Source: Meloidogyne chitwoodi
Lineage: Eukaryota > Nematoda > Chromadorea > Rhabditida > Meloidogynidae
Assembly: GCA_015183035.1 (NCBI GenBank)
Contig: JACZZP010000011.1
Location: 620,001-684,000 of the forward strand
Direction: 5' to 3'
Length of the DNA stretch: 64,000 bases
Shown here one piece after another: positions 37,464 through 52,400 of the stretch. The stretch's first letter is position 1, and the number at the start of each line of letters is the position of its first letter. The notes below the pieces were generated by a model that made no database searches, was not told where the DNA came from, and saw nothing but the letters and a program-made list of their open reading frames with translations. The position numbers and the translations under genes were made by a program.

Positions 37464-40400
37464 TCAAATATATTCTTTGCAAAAAATAACAGAGCTAACT
37501 TTAATTGCTCTAGAAATTTCAATTTGAGTGACATTACTTAAATCAAGGCGTATAAAAGTGATAAATTGTTTGTAGTTGACATTTACCTAAAATTAAAAAA
37601 GAAAACAATTTAAATAGTTAATATGAACATTCTTTATTTAATTATATTTATAGTTTTGTGCCTGAATAAAAATAAACTTTATTTTTATTACTAAATCTTA
37701 CATTTATTAAAGAGCTATTTTTTCTAAAAATTTCCAAAACAAATGGCTGGCCAACTTCAAAAGGAAATCCTCCCCAACGTTCTTCAGATCCCCATCCTTT
37801 TTCTTTTGTCCAAGTATTTCGAACAACCTTTTTAAATTTTAAATATATTTTTATTATTTAATAATTACTTCTTTTTCATCAAAACGTGTACTAAAACTAA
37901 ATACAATAGAAGCATTCTTTCCCATAACACCACAATTACCCATATTAATTAAAAAATCTTTTGGTCCATATTCATCAGCAAGAAGTGTTCCAGTAATTAT
38001 AATCTTCTTTTCTGGTAGAAAACCAATTCCAAAACCAATTTTTACAAAATCGTAATTTACTGGTACATTCTTAATTAAATATTTAATTTCCTGATTTTTG
38101 TTTAATTAAAAATAATTAAAAAAAGACTAATAAAAATAATGTTTTATTTAAAAATGTATAGCAAAAAAAAATTTTATTTTTTTTACCTTAAAATTAAATA
38201 TTTTTAATTTATACATATTGTAAGACTCTAACATATAAAATATTCCCCCTGGGCAGGAACAACAATCACTCCTCCCACTTTATAAACACATATAAATAGT
38301 TTAATTGTTTAAGCTAGAAAGGAATCAGTTAGAGAGATCAGTCTAAGAGAATTATTATTATTGTGAATTAAAAATGTTATTTTCCTATAAATTGTATGTG
38401 AAATAAATAATAGAATAAATATTGACAGCAGATCTTGTTTATATATTTGAAGAGTTATAATCCTTCGGAGACGAGGGAAACAATTGAGTTGACTAGACTT
38501 AGGATTTACATTTCACGCTGGCCACGCGAATTGTCATTTTCTATTTCCCATCTACCCCTTCCACTTTACTGGTAGCACCGGATTCTGGAGTAATCCAGGG
38601 TCGATCCATCACAGATGCGGAAACTAGTCACTCAATGATGTGGAGCGCTCCACCTGCCGCAGGGCAGAGCAGATATAATGGATCCGAAATAAATACATAG
38701 CTGTCGAAAAATAGAATGCGCAGAATTCACAAACAATTAATTAAATAAAATATAAGGTATACCTTGCTGAGAAGCAGAGAAGAAACAAAAAAAAGAGAGT
38801 CCACGAGTTTGAAATGTTCAACAAAAAATAAAAAAAGAAGAAAGGAGATATAATAATAAAAGAGAGAAGAGGACATGAAAGATTTTAACAAAAAGCCCAG
38901 AATATTTAAAAAATTTTTTCTATGACAAAATTTCCCTCTAAAATGAATCTTATTATTTTTAACAATTATTCTTATTTTTTTGCAAAAGTTAAAATAATAT
39001 CGTCAATCCAGAGATTAAAGTACGAAAGGCCAAACAAGGATTGAAGATTACACAATATTTTTCTCACCATTTAAACAATATAAATTTTTGTTTTATCTCT
39101 CTACAAGTATATACATAGCAGAGCTAATAAAAATAAAACGTTAGTCCTTTTCACACATAATCTAAGTGAAAATCTTTAAAGAAAATGGAGTTATCACAAA
39201 GAGAAAGGAGAAATATAATTTAAGAATCTCAGCACAAATCATTCATTCATTTTATTTATTAAGAGAATTATAAATAAAATTTTTTTTTATTATTTTATTT
39301 ATTGTCATAAATTAAATAAATAAATTTATTATTGTTATTAATAAGTAAATAAATTAATTTTAGAAAATAAGAAGCTAATTACTTAAAACAATTAAAGCAT
39401 CTTCGTATTACCGAATAGAATTCAGTGCATCACCACATTCTTTTGATTCTTCAAGGACGAGCAGTTCTCGAATTATCAATACAAACCTAGTCGAAAGACA
39501 GAGTAGTGATAAAATGACTAATACAGCAGAGGATGAAACAATTATCATGGCAATTGACAGAAATTTTTGGATAGGAAAAACTTCAATTAAAATCTCAGAC
39601 GTTGAAAAAGCACATGGTGATGTGATAGTTTTAGAAGATAGTATGAACAAAGCCATAAGAGCTATTAAAAGGTATATCAAGCAGAACACAGATGCTATCA
39701 ATAAAGCATCAGAGGATGTGAATTTAAATTTTGAATCAGTAAACACTCAGATAATCGATTTAGAAGATCGTGTGCAAGAGCTCGAAAACAATACACATAC
39801 AAAACAAGAAAAGTCGAACGTTGAACAAGGGAAAGGTGAAACGTCCAAAAGCACTGTAACCATAGTTCCAGGAGTAAACTCACTAGATAGGCGAAATATT
39901 GTAACCAGAAAATTAAATCCTGATGATGACAGTGACGAATTTAATTTCAGCTTGAACATGCTCACCTCTAATTCTGGAATTGAGATATTCGGAGAGGAAT
40001 CAGTCTACGCCTTTGACAAGTGGGCTGAAAGATTCAAAGATTATTTAATTATTGCAGGTAGGAATTGGACCGAACAAGAGAAAGTCGCAAGACTTCGACT
40101 AGCTTTAGGTGAAACGCCAAGAGATTTGTTCAGAGAGCTTAGTCCAGCACAAGTTGCTGATGTTGGAACAGCTTTAGTATCACTAAGAAGCAAATTAGAC
40201 TCTCCTCAACGAAGGGAAGCTGCTAGACTTACCTTATCAATCTGTAAACAGAGGGAAGATGAATCGGTAGCTAGATTTTTGAAAAGACTGGTACCATTAG
40301 TAGAAGTAACAAACCCAGGTTTAGTGGATGAAGCCAGGAAAGAAAAGATCTGTGAAGAGCTAAGAGGTCGTCTTAAGCCAAGTTTAACAAATATGATGAG

Positions 40401-43400
40401 ATTAATTGGGGCAGCACAAATGAGTGATCTACAAAAATTTAAAGAAAGAGCCGAGGAAGTGGAGGCTGTGCTTCAGGCAGACAGAGGATTGCCAACCCAG
40501 CTTGAACAGGTAGTAAATGTGCTCAAGAACCAAGGTAAGACATTCAATCTAGGCACAAGCACTCAGCCAAATAATAATTTTAACCAGAGACCCGATAATA
40601 ATAATTTCAGAAAACCCTTCAGAGAAGATTATCAGAATCCAAATACTCGAAGAATGATTCAAAATTATAGAGGAATGAACCCGAACAGAATTAATATACC
40701 GGCCAGAGGTTGGAATTCACAGCAAATGAGAAGTGAAAGGAACTGGACAGGACGATCAAGGTGTTACAATTGCAATAGGACTGGACACGTTGCTCGAGAA
40801 TGTCGACTCAGAAAAGCTTTCTATCAGGGGTCCAGCCATAATGACTATAGCACACAACAACAATCTAGCAGTTATCATCAACCAGAGGGAATGAATAATC
40901 CATCAAAGCGATTCAATGCAGTAAATTCTGTGCAGCCAAACATGACAGTAGTACCAGTGGATGAATTGCTACGAGCATTAGGTTCAATGAAAATTGAATC
41001 AGACACACCAATGGAAGAACTTAGGTCTGTTACCCTGAATGCGAAAACATCATCAAAGTCAGAAGAAATAAAAAATAACGAGTATGAACCTGCTGTGAAG
41101 CAGAGGAGGAATAATTTAGAGAGAACAACAAACTGGGAAGGTATTGGTCCTGGGATTACAAAATATGTTCTCGGTCTTTTAATGCTTCTTACGATGATTA
41201 TGCCTGCTAGCAGTATTCTAAATCACCCTCTAATAGTCAAACACAAGAACAGAAAATACTCTGGGAGTTACCAGACTTTGAATTATGTTCTCATAAAGCA
41301 CTCAATCATTCGATACCACCGGTTCCGAAAAGCCTTGAAATATATTTACCTAATGATCTTGAGCATGAAACCGATGCATGGGCGTGTAGAAAGGTAAAGA
41401 AATCGATAAGAAAATATACCCCGATTACCGGAGTTGCCGTTCAGGAAGAAATGAACTCGGAGCCGATGCCTGTCAGTGAAGAGGAATGTAAACAAATGAT
41501 AGAACACCGTAAGTGCAGTTTAGGAATATTAAAGAACGACTCTGGAATATTATACACAGAAAATAAAATTGACCTTTCTCCAAGATTCTGGTTTGTTGGA
41601 TCTTTTAACTGGAAGCAGGTAAGTTCAGAAAATTGTTATCTTTTTAAAACGCAAATTATCTCTAAATTCGGGGCCAAATCCATTAAAACTAGCTTAGGCA
41701 CTACAAGTTGTCAAATAAAGGAAGAAAAATGTAAGTTGGAAGATGAAACTCTCCTAAAATGGAAGGCAGGAAAAGAGCAGAATTGTGAATACAAGAAGGT
41801 AGGTGCATGGAATGGAACACAATTGGACAATGTTTGGATTTCAGACGAAATTAATTTTCGTTTGACGTTTCCTTCAAAAACTATAAAGGCTTTTTCATGT
41901 AATTTAGGCTTAGTATTATCAACAGAGGGACCGGCAGTAAGAGATGTTACTCCAGTGAAAGTAGCAAATACAATAAAATCTGAAAATCGTGGTTATGGTG
42001 ACGTATCAATCAAGGAATTAAATAAATGGATGTACCCCCGGAGGACAAAACGAGCTATAGAAGGATGGGTGAGTGAATCAGAGTTAGATGCCAAATTGGC
42101 ATATTTAGATTCTAAAGTTTCAGAAATGATGACTATTTCATTCTCACAGGCATTAAAATCAATATGTGATTATATGGAAGAAACAAGACGCTGGGCAACG
42201 TATACCATTCTAAAAGACCCAACGAGTTTTGCTAGAGCAGTTTTTCAGGAAGAGAAACTCGTTGCTAAAAGGGTTAGCTCAACAGTGATAAGTGTATGGC
42301 CTTGCGTTCAACTCAAATGGGATGAGTATGAATTCACGAAGGTACAAAATCAAAATGGACGAGCAGAGTGTTTTGATCAACTACCAATAAAATTCAAAAC
42401 CAGGTCAACTGAAAAGTTAGCATTTCTAGACCCAATTTCAATGATTATAAGCCCTGTAGCAAGAAAGGCACCCTGTGCTGAATTTAGGAGGCAACATGTT
42501 AAAACTAATGATAAATTACTTGAAATTGACCAATTGACTGGGCAAGTAAAAGAGGTAAAAGTTAGAAAATTAAAGAAGTTTAATACACCTTCAATGTCAG
42601 TACCCGAGATTCCTATCCACACATTCCATCATTTAGTCCTAACAAACATTACTGATTTAGCCACACATGCCTTTGTAACAAACATGGTAAGAGTAAGTAC
42701 TATAACGTACACCATTCAGAAGAAAGACACTGAAGTATTAACAACTATGTCTGAAGAATGGGGCGAGGTGAAGAATGAGATCAAAAATGCTCTTTATGGT
42801 GATCTTATGCGAATATGGGACGCCATACGTAATATCATCATAATCATTGTATTCCTAGATTTATGCGTAAGAATTTGGTTAATACTTCGAGATGGATATA
42901 TGGGCGCAGGCGAATATAATAGAGCGCGTTTTTGGTCCAAAAATAAAAATAAATCACCAAAAATTGATCTAAAGACTCCTGAAATAAAAACAGAAAACGA
43001 AACTATATCTGAAATATCATTGAATCCTAGGTTAGGGACTGCCAAATTCACACCAATAGTTTTAATAGAAAATGAATCCAGTCGGAAGACTGAGCAGAAT
43101 GAAGAGAATAACAAGATAAATATGCTAGGAATTAGACAAAAGGTAAATAATTGTCAGAACATCACCACAGCAGAATCAACAGTAGTGCAAGCCAAAATTA
43201 ATTTAATTCCAGTTGATGTTTTAATTGACACAGGAGCAAGTTTGAGTGTTGCTCCCAGGTCTTTAGCTAAATATCTTGATTGTAGAGTCGATAACAGCCT
43301 AGTCGAAGCAACAAGCGCCTCAGGACATACAATAATATTCAGAGAATGCGTAGATGTATCCCTTGAATTAGCAGGTTATAGAGTAAACATAAGAGTACAT

Positions 43401-46400
43401 CTTGCTGATGACGCTGAATGTGTAAAAATGTTAAATTATGACGTAATATTAGGTTGCAATGTATTTAAAACTTTAAATAAATCGATTAGTTTTGATTTCA
43501 TAAACTCGAAATTTTACATAGGAGAAAATTCTATACCGATGGGAAACTCAAATAGATTGTTAAATAATTTAAGAATTCGCTCAGTCCATGACTATACTAT
43601 TCAACCCAATGCCCAATGTATTTTAAAAGGCAAGGTAGATTCGTTAAGTCCACCGAAGAATTTTTTAATAATAAGCAGAGTTAGTAAGAACTTAATGGAC
43701 AAGGAAATGGGAATAATTTCTAGTATCTCGCCTCAAGGCGAAGAAGAAGTTGCAGTGGCAATTGTAAATCCTACCATGGAACCTAAATTGATCAGAAGTG
43801 GAGAGAACATAGCATATGCAGATGAGATCAGACAAATAAAAGATGGATGGTTTTGTGAGAGTTATACAGAAGAAACGTTAAGTTTAAATAAGTTAAATGA
43901 AAGTGTAATCGATCCCAGCTATAAGGTTGATTTGTCAAAATCTGCGATTACAGAAAATGAAAAGGAAATGCTAGAAGTCTTATTAGAAGAATTCTCGGAT
44001 ATATTCAGTAAGTGCCAATACGATCTTGGGCTTTATACTCAAGATGAACATCACATTGTAACAACCACTGAAGATCCAGTATTTTCCCTACCAAGAAGAA
44101 TGCCATACAAATATAAAGAAGAACTGACTAAACATATAGAGCAACTCCTTGCTTCCGGGGTAATGATTGAATCAGAAACACCCTGGGTAACTCCTTTCGT
44201 AGTTGTTCAAAAGAAAGACGGTGGAATTCGACCCTGTCTTGATTTTAGAAAATTAAATGATGTCACTATACCTGATAGATATCCTCTCCCTAGACTAGAT
44301 AGTATCATGGAGAGAGTAGGAAATTGCAATTATTACACGTCACTTGATCTATCGAGTGGATATTTACAGATAAAACTCAGTGAAGAAACCTCGTGGAAGT
44401 GCGGTGTAATAACTGAAGATAAAGTTTATCAAATGATCACGATGCCTTTCGGAATGAAGAATGCAACGGCCGCATTTTCTCGAGCGATGGCAACAGTTTT
44501 GTGTGGACTCAATGAATATGCATTATCATATGTGGACGACGTTTTAATTTTTACAAAGAAAGGTGATTTTAAGGATCATTTAATTTCTATTAGAAAGGTT
44601 TTAGAAAGATTTAGATTATATAATTTGAAATTAAGTCCAAAGAAATGTGTTTTTGCCACAAAAGAGATGAATTTCTTAGGTTACACACTAACAAAACAAG
44701 GCTTTAAACCTAGTTTGAGTCGTATTGAAATAATAACAGAAATGCCAGAACCAAAAAATATTAAAGAAATAAAAAGAGTACTCGGAAAAGCTGGATTTTA
44801 CAGAAGGCATATACAAGACTTTGCATCAGTAGTGGAACCTTTATTGATGCTTACCAGAAAAAGTAACAAATTTGAATGGGGCAAGAAACAGCAGTTAGCC
44901 TTTGAGAAAATAAAGGAACTCCTGTCAAAAGCACCCAACCTAGTATTTCCGAATTACTCCAAACCGTTTCATATATTCACTGACGCCTCATCTGTAGGTC
45001 AGGGAGGTGTTCTTATGCAAAAAAATGAAGAAATAAATACATTTTCAGCCATAGCCTACTGCAGTAGGACACTTTCAGCTGCTGAGAGAAAATGGCCAAC
45101 CGTACAAGTCGAATTAAGTGCCATAATATATTCTCTTAGAGAGTTTAGGCCTTACATTTTCATGTCTGATATTGAACTGCACACAGATCACAAACCACTG
45201 GCATATTTATTAAAAAAGGTAGACACACACCCCCAACTCGCACGCTGGTTGATAGAGTTACAGAACTATCAAATAAAAATAGTGCATATTTCAGGTAAGC
45301 AAAACACCCTAGCAGACGCCTTGTCGAGAGCCGCAGAAGAAACCGCCATAGAGGATGTTCAAAGTTTAGATGAGCTTAAGGATATCATAGATTTCCCGGT
45401 ATGCTTAGCTATTAATCAACAGTCAAGGTTATCCATGTTCCCTTTCATTCATGCTATGACCCTGAGACACAACGACGGTAACTCTTATGAAGTTGATCTT
45501 ATTAAGGAGCAAAATGAAGACCCAGAAGCTAATACGTACATACAATTTTTAAAGACAGGTAAATTTCCATATGACTTCAATGAAAGTGAGAAAGACGCCC
45601 TGGCATTGGAGGTAAGCAATATGTGTCTCAAATCAGGTATATTATATTACAAATTAGAAGGACTTACACCCAGGATTTATATTCCTGTTTCCTTAAGAGC
45701 ACTAATTTTTGAGTCATTTCACACGTCACCCTTGGGTGGTGGTCACTTGAATATAAGAAAAACGTTGCATAAATGTAGGAAATATTTTTGGCCAGGGATG
45801 CACGCAGATGTATTAAATTGGATAAAGCTATGCATCACTTGCCAATTAAGACATTCCCCCGTACCCAGCTATAGAGCAGAGATGATGATCGTACCTTCAA
45901 ACACCCTCTTTGCACGAGTAGGTTTAGATCTGGCTGGTCCTTTCCCAATAACCAAAAAAGGAAACAAACATATACTTAATATAGTTTGCTGGTTCACTAA
46001 ATATGTCATTTCAGTTCCATTACCTGACTCGAAAGCTCAAACAATTGCAAAAGCACTTCTTAATAATTGTTATTTGAAATACGGTGGTTTTACGGAATTA
46101 ATCTCAGACAATGCCACAGCCTTTACATCCGAGTTATTCAAAGAGTTTTGTGCCATGCTGTACATAAACAAGAGGTATGCAACTCCTCATTGGTCCCAAG
46201 GTAATGCAGCTACAGAAAGAACGTTCAGAACGTTTCACAATATTCTGGCGAAGTATATAACAGAAGAAGAGCCAGACTTTGATGAGTATTTAGACTCAGT
46301 ATGCTTTTGCTATAACACGTCAGTACATACATCAACAAATGAAACCCCCTTCTTTTTAATGTTTGGAAGAGATCCTATATTCTGTGTAGATCAAATTATT

Positions 46401-49400
46401 AACCCAAATATAAAAGAACAATCTAGTCCCATGAGCAGAGATGATTTTAAACAGAAACTAGTAAAATCATTAAGAAGAGCATGGGAATGTGCAGCAGAAG
46501 CTCACACAGAGGCCCAATTAAGGTTTAAAGAACAGTATGACAAAAAGGTAAGACAACCTATAATAAAAGTAGGAGATCGTGTTTTACTCAGGAACTACGC
46601 AGGTAAACCTAACACTTCTAAGAAATTTCAATTACCATGGAAAGGACTATACAGAGTAGTGGAACTAGATAACATACATGCCACTATTGTCAGTTGTGTT
46701 TCCCCTCAGGCTAAACCAAAAAGAGTCCATCTTAACCAAATTAAGAAGTGTTTTGAACAGTTAGGACCGACGTGCACCACTGGAGAATCAGAAGAACAAA
46801 ACCCGGATCATAACAATGAAATTGTTCCCGAGGAAGATAATCCACAAGAACTAAGTGACGAGAGGGCGCCAAATACAAATTGCGACGAAGAGGTAACTCA
46901 TCGGAACGAACAACTCGCTGAAAAGCGAAGTAGAAGTGAAGAAAGGTCGTGGAAACCAAATAAAAAAGAATTAGTAGTCCCGAATAATAGGGAATATAAT
47001 TTAAGATCACGGACACTTATTAGAAAACCAGAAAAGTATCGCATAGGCGATTCATAGATCCATTGACAACTAAAAGAAGAAAATAATTAAATAAAAAAAA
47101 TTTTTTTTTATAAATAATTCTATTTGAAGAATTTGTTTTTCTAATTCATTCTTTCTTTTCCCAATTGAACAGTCAATTAGATGTTATTTGGTTTAATTGT
47201 TGTTCTAATTTATCCATTTGTTCTGCATATTCACTGTTTTGTTGTACTCTACCCATTCTAGTTGAACAAAATATTTGCATATCGAATTGCTTCATTATTA
47301 ATTTCTTTAATTTGAAAGTTGTAATTGGTATCTTTTTAAAAAAAAAATAAAAAAAAAATATTGAATAATTTATGTAAATTAAAATTTTTTTTTTGCATTT
47401 ATTCCTTGAAAGATTTTTTATATAATGCAAATTCCAAAAAAATTCCCTAAAACCAAGTCTGAAATAATTTTAAATTTATTTTACTTTGTTAAGAGGTTCT
47501 GAATATCTTCACGAGTACAAATTTGCTTGTAAAAATTTGAAACGAGGCTAAAATAGAAAAAAGGTTAGATTTTTATTTAATTCTGAATCATCTTGAATTC
47601 TGAATCATCTTGAAATTCGTTGCTCTGAGGGTGTAAATCAAGTACAAACCCTTAGATATCACTTTACCCAAATACGCCATAAAACGTTGGAAGAGAGAAT
47701 AAGGATTATAGAACGAATTGGGATGGTTAGGGAAGCGCAAACATATTATGTTGATCTTATGGATTAATGAGGTCCAGGGTTCGACTCTTCCGAGAGGACC
47801 AAAGTTATTAATAAATTAAAATAAACCTTCAAATTATTATCCTAGCTCAACACCATTTTTAATGCCTTCCTTGCATAATTAGAACCACTTTCAAGTATTT
47901 CAAGTAAAGTATAACATCCACAATCCATTCCAGTTCATGATTGAATATTTTCCCTTTAATAAAGATATCAAATAAAAAAAATTATTAATTTGATTTTTTT
48001 TTCTTTCGTCATCATCATCTCCTCCTAATTCATTAATTTTTTTTCAATTTTTTTTCCCCGAAAAAACAAAACGAGCACATCTACAAGCTATTATATATAT
48101 AAAGGACGCTCTTTACCTACACAATGTGGAATAAAGTCGTCTGTAGTAATTTTTGCAATTTCTTGAGATAATCGGAAGAGTCCAAGTGACGTTTAAAAGG
48201 TGAGGAAGGAGCCTAAAAAGGATTTTCAAAAAAAAAGAAAAAAATAAACCAAAATAGTGTCTCTCTGACTAATGTTAGAATTCCAAAGACAAAGCAAAGC
48301 TGCATAAGAAATTATAAAAAAAAAATAATAAAACTTAGAATTTCTCAAAATTAGGGTTATTCCTTTTCTCAAGTTTCGAACAAATTCCTTCCTTTTTGGT
48401 CATTTTCATAAGCATTTCCTATGTTGATTGTTTAACTCTTATAACCTTTTTATGTCGAAATTGTTGTTGAAAGGTTTAGATGATTGAAAACACTTCTAAA
48501 TTTATAAATAGAATATTTTAAAATTTTTTAAAAAAAAAAAAATTAATCTTTCTAACGCTCATCGTCCTCCCTTCAATCAATCAATTGAATTATCAATAGA
48601 CAAAAACTAAACAAAAAAAAATCTAGTAATTTAAATTAAAAATAATTAGAGAATAAAATTTGAGAAAATAATATTAGAACATTTTTAGGAAAAGAATTAA
48701 TAGTTCCAAATTGAGTTTCAATTTGATCAAGAAAATATCATTTTCACAGGTACATTGTTCACCACTTCTTTGACTGAATTTTGACATGGATTAGCTTCAA
48801 TACGAACACAAGTACCAGAATCACATCTTTCACCTTTAAAATGGATTAGTGCCAGAACTTTAATACCTATTGACCTTTCCTCTGGTTTTCGTTCTAACAT
48901 TAAATTAATTACTTCAAAGAATGATAGAGAAAGACCGTTAGGAAGTGACGATTCTGGCATTGATCTGACGTGAATAGCACAAGGATCTATACCAGACCAG
49001 AGTTTGAGTAGTTAACATTTCCAATAGCCTTATAAATTAAAGTAGAATAAAAGTAGTTAAAACCTTGGAAAAATCAAGAAATGACATCACAGTGATCCCA
49101 ACACTCCAAACGTCTGATTTAGGCTCATAACAACTATCGCAACGAATAATATCTGGAGTTGTATAATGTGGAGTTCCACTAAAAATTATTTTCTAAAATA
49201 TTCTATTATTTTATACTTGGATATCAATTCCTTGTTCACTACAAATTGTTTGTAAAAATTTTGCAGATCCAAAATCACCAATTTTAACATGAGCATTAGT
49301 ATTACGTAAAATAATTGCAGGTTTAATATTTCTATGAACAATATCTTTAGAATTTATCAAGACAAAAGTGTTAAGTAAAAAGAATACTCATCTGTTCATT

Positions 49401-52400
49401 TGATGCTCCATATTCATTTATTAAAATAATTAATACTTTACGACAAAATTAAAATACTTTTAATAACCTGATCGTTCCAAAAATTCAGCAGTAAATTCCA
49501 TAAAAATATTAACACAATCTGCTCGCTCAACTATTCCAATATATTGGTCAAATATAAGTATCTAAATTATAATTTGATTCATAATTTAAGGTTATAATTC
49601 AAGTTTGAATTTATTATTATATTCAAAATTGTAATTCAAGTTCACACCTATCAAACTTGATTTATAAAATTGCAGTTTAAAATAATAAAAAAAAAGAAAA
49701 TATAAGAAAACCTTGAAATTCACGAATACGGGCTTCTAACCTTATTTTTTTTCCATCAGCATTCTCATCATCCGTTTCACTATACCAGTAGATTCTCTTG
49801 AAGAAGCTTTCTTACCTTATTTTCCTTCATTTCTCTTGAGAACTGCTACTTTGTTGTCGTCTAATTTTGTTATATTTACCCAATGCTGGTGATGCAGAAC
49901 GATTTTTACTACGTTTCTCTTTTAATATTCCTTCAGAGTTCTTCTCTAGATTGAATAGGTTGAGGAGCAGCCTTAGCAGAAAATAAAGCAATAATAGAAA
50001 CAACAATATTCCCATCATCAGGATGAGGAATTGGCGAAACAGAATTGCTTCTCCTGTTTTACTTTTGTTGAAGGTTTTTGACTTTTGCTTAGCTGGAGTT
50101 GCAACTTTTATTGTAAAGTTGGACGAAGACGATGAATTGGAAGAATCCCTACTAAGTGATTGTGGCAGAACTCCAGTTTCAGAGTCAATATAAGGCTCAC
50201 TGAAATTTAATTTTATTTAATTTTAAATTTTATCAAACTAACAGTTCATCATCGACAAAGCTATTATCTACAATTTTTGGTCTATCCTCACTTTTGAAAA
50301 ATTCTCCAGTACTTGGAAGGCCAAGAATATCATCAGACCGAACTGCCGAACTCCTAAATTTAAAATAATAAAATTAATTTTAATAAAACAAAAATGTATT
50401 AACAAACTGTAATTAATCCGTTGAAGATCTGTTTTCGGTGATTCTCCAGAATCAACGAAAACAAACAAATACGTGACCATACGTTTCTCGTCCAAAACAA
50501 CTAAAATTAACCATAAACTATTGATTTTTTTCTTCATTTAACAAGTTTACCAGTCCCCACGCCAATTGTTTAGCACTCGAGGAGTGGAAGTAAATATTCC
50601 ATCTGAATCTAACGGACAAGTTTCACCTCGTTTTCCACCAAAACTAATTGATGATTCTACCAGGTGTTCCTTTTATTGAAGAACTGCTGACTAAGGACCT
50701 TTAATTTAAAAATTTAAATAAGTAAAAATAAAATTTTTTTAATTAAGCCAGATAGAGAATGTTCAGACAATATTGTCTCAGTAATTCTATTTGGAACACT
50801 ATAAACATAAGAAATAGGCGATGGTGGAGTTAATTGTGAAACAGAACTTTCAGAATGATGGTCCTTTTTTTGTTAAAATTAAAGAGTAATTTTAATACAA
50901 AAATCTGAAAGAATAATTCCCATCCGGCGACGACTTTCAGTTTTTTTCTTCTCATATAATTGTTCAACAGAATCAGATCCTGTTGGTTTAGGATCCAAAA
51001 AAGAATTATATCAAAAATACGTCAAATATAATTCATGACTTTAAATTAACAGGACAATGTAAATTTAAAGCTGCTTCTTCATCCAAATATTGAACTTTAC
51101 CTTCAAGTAATTTATCATCTCCAATTGTTAAACGAATTAAATCTTTATGTAAATCTGTAATATCTTCACTATTTGGTTGCCTTTCTGATCTTTATTCTTG
51201 AATTGCTTTAAAATTAGATTTTTTTTTAGAAAAATAAAATAAAATTCAACAACATTTTTGTTTTCAATTAGAATTCTACCTTTCTTTTCAAAAAAAAGAA
51301 TTTAAAGATAATTTTTGTTTATCACTTGATGAAATGCTTTAATTATAGCAAATATAGACTAGAAAAATAAGAAATATTAAAAGAAAACAAATTATAAATA
51401 TAGATCCTGCTTCAAAGCAGAGAAGAATTAAATAAAAAATTAAGTAATTTTAAAATCTATACACAAAAAAAAATTTTTTTTTCTATAAATTTATAACAAA
51501 AAAAAATTAATAAATTGAATTACCGTAAAATCATACAATAATATTACTATTTTATTACAATAATTTCATAATTTCTCTCACTTTGTACTAAAATTACAAT
51601 TGGTTATAAATTTTTATAAAATAATAAATAAATAAATAAATATATATAATATGAATCACAATAAATTGTACAAAACTTAAATAAAAATCATAACACAAAA
51701 CACCAAGAATTGCAAAGAATCGTAAAAACCATTAAAAAAAAATTATTATAATAAAAATTAAAAAAAAAAAAAATCAGTATTGTCCATAAATAGAAAAAAG
51801 AAAGATTATAATAATATATTAAAAAAAAAAGGAGAGAGATCAAAAATCTTTTTAAATATAAAATGTGAATCACATGAACATTATACATAAAAAAATGTGT
51901 AAAATCTTAAAAACCCCTCATTAATGTCCATAAATAGAAAAAGAAAGATTATAATAATAATAAAATATAAAAAAATGTAAAATCTTGAAAACGCCTTATT
52001 GGATAAATTAAAAAAAAAAGGGATATATAAAAGGCTGTAAATATACTAATGAAATCATTACCAGTCGAAAGACTGAACATTAAATAGAAAAGACTAATCT
52101 TAATATAAATTTTATTTTTAGAGAAAAAAAAAAAACTAATAATGTCTTCGAATAAGCTTAATCCTGCTGAAAAGCAGAGTAGTGACCTTGATCATATTGT
52201 TGAACCACCACCTGCTATTGATACAACTGATCCATTAAACCTTTCCAGCATCAATCAAACTCTGGCAGACGAATTTAGCAATGGAGGATTTGGACAACCG
52301 AGAACTCATCCAAGACCAAGATCTCGAGCTGACTCTTTTGCAAATGTGGGAAGTGATTGGACTGAAGGTCCGTATCCCGATCAACATCTTGCTGAAAAGC

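Larger units (their letters stand above)
47058..52141. other. Host-like AT-rich insert inside the retroelement
   Basis: About 5.1 kb between pol and the helicase ORF. It is much more AT-rich than the coding parts of the element and holds minus-strand exons of a kinase gene plus an unrelated-looking exon at 47173-47340. The stretch 51250-52060 is A-rich, with no exon seen. It contains a hairpin (CTGCT-TCAA-AGCAG, 51407-51420). The simplest reading is a piece of host chromosome carried by the element. Confidence 0.6.

Noticed and set aside
42377..43114. Open frames on the minus strand within the pol ORF
   Set aside because: Mirror frames of a strongly coding region; no own motifs or start context. 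The same applies to minus frames within gag and the helicase.
47715..47801. tRNA-like stretch with a B-box-like GGTTCGACTCT, possibly a tRNA or SINE
   Set aside because: No acceptor or anticodon stem can be folded and no duplication flanks it. It may be a chance B box.
51688..51888. Minus frame rich in Phe and Tyr, apparently membrane-like
   Set aside because: Comes from A/T homopolymer runs; no splice link or signal to either neighbour.
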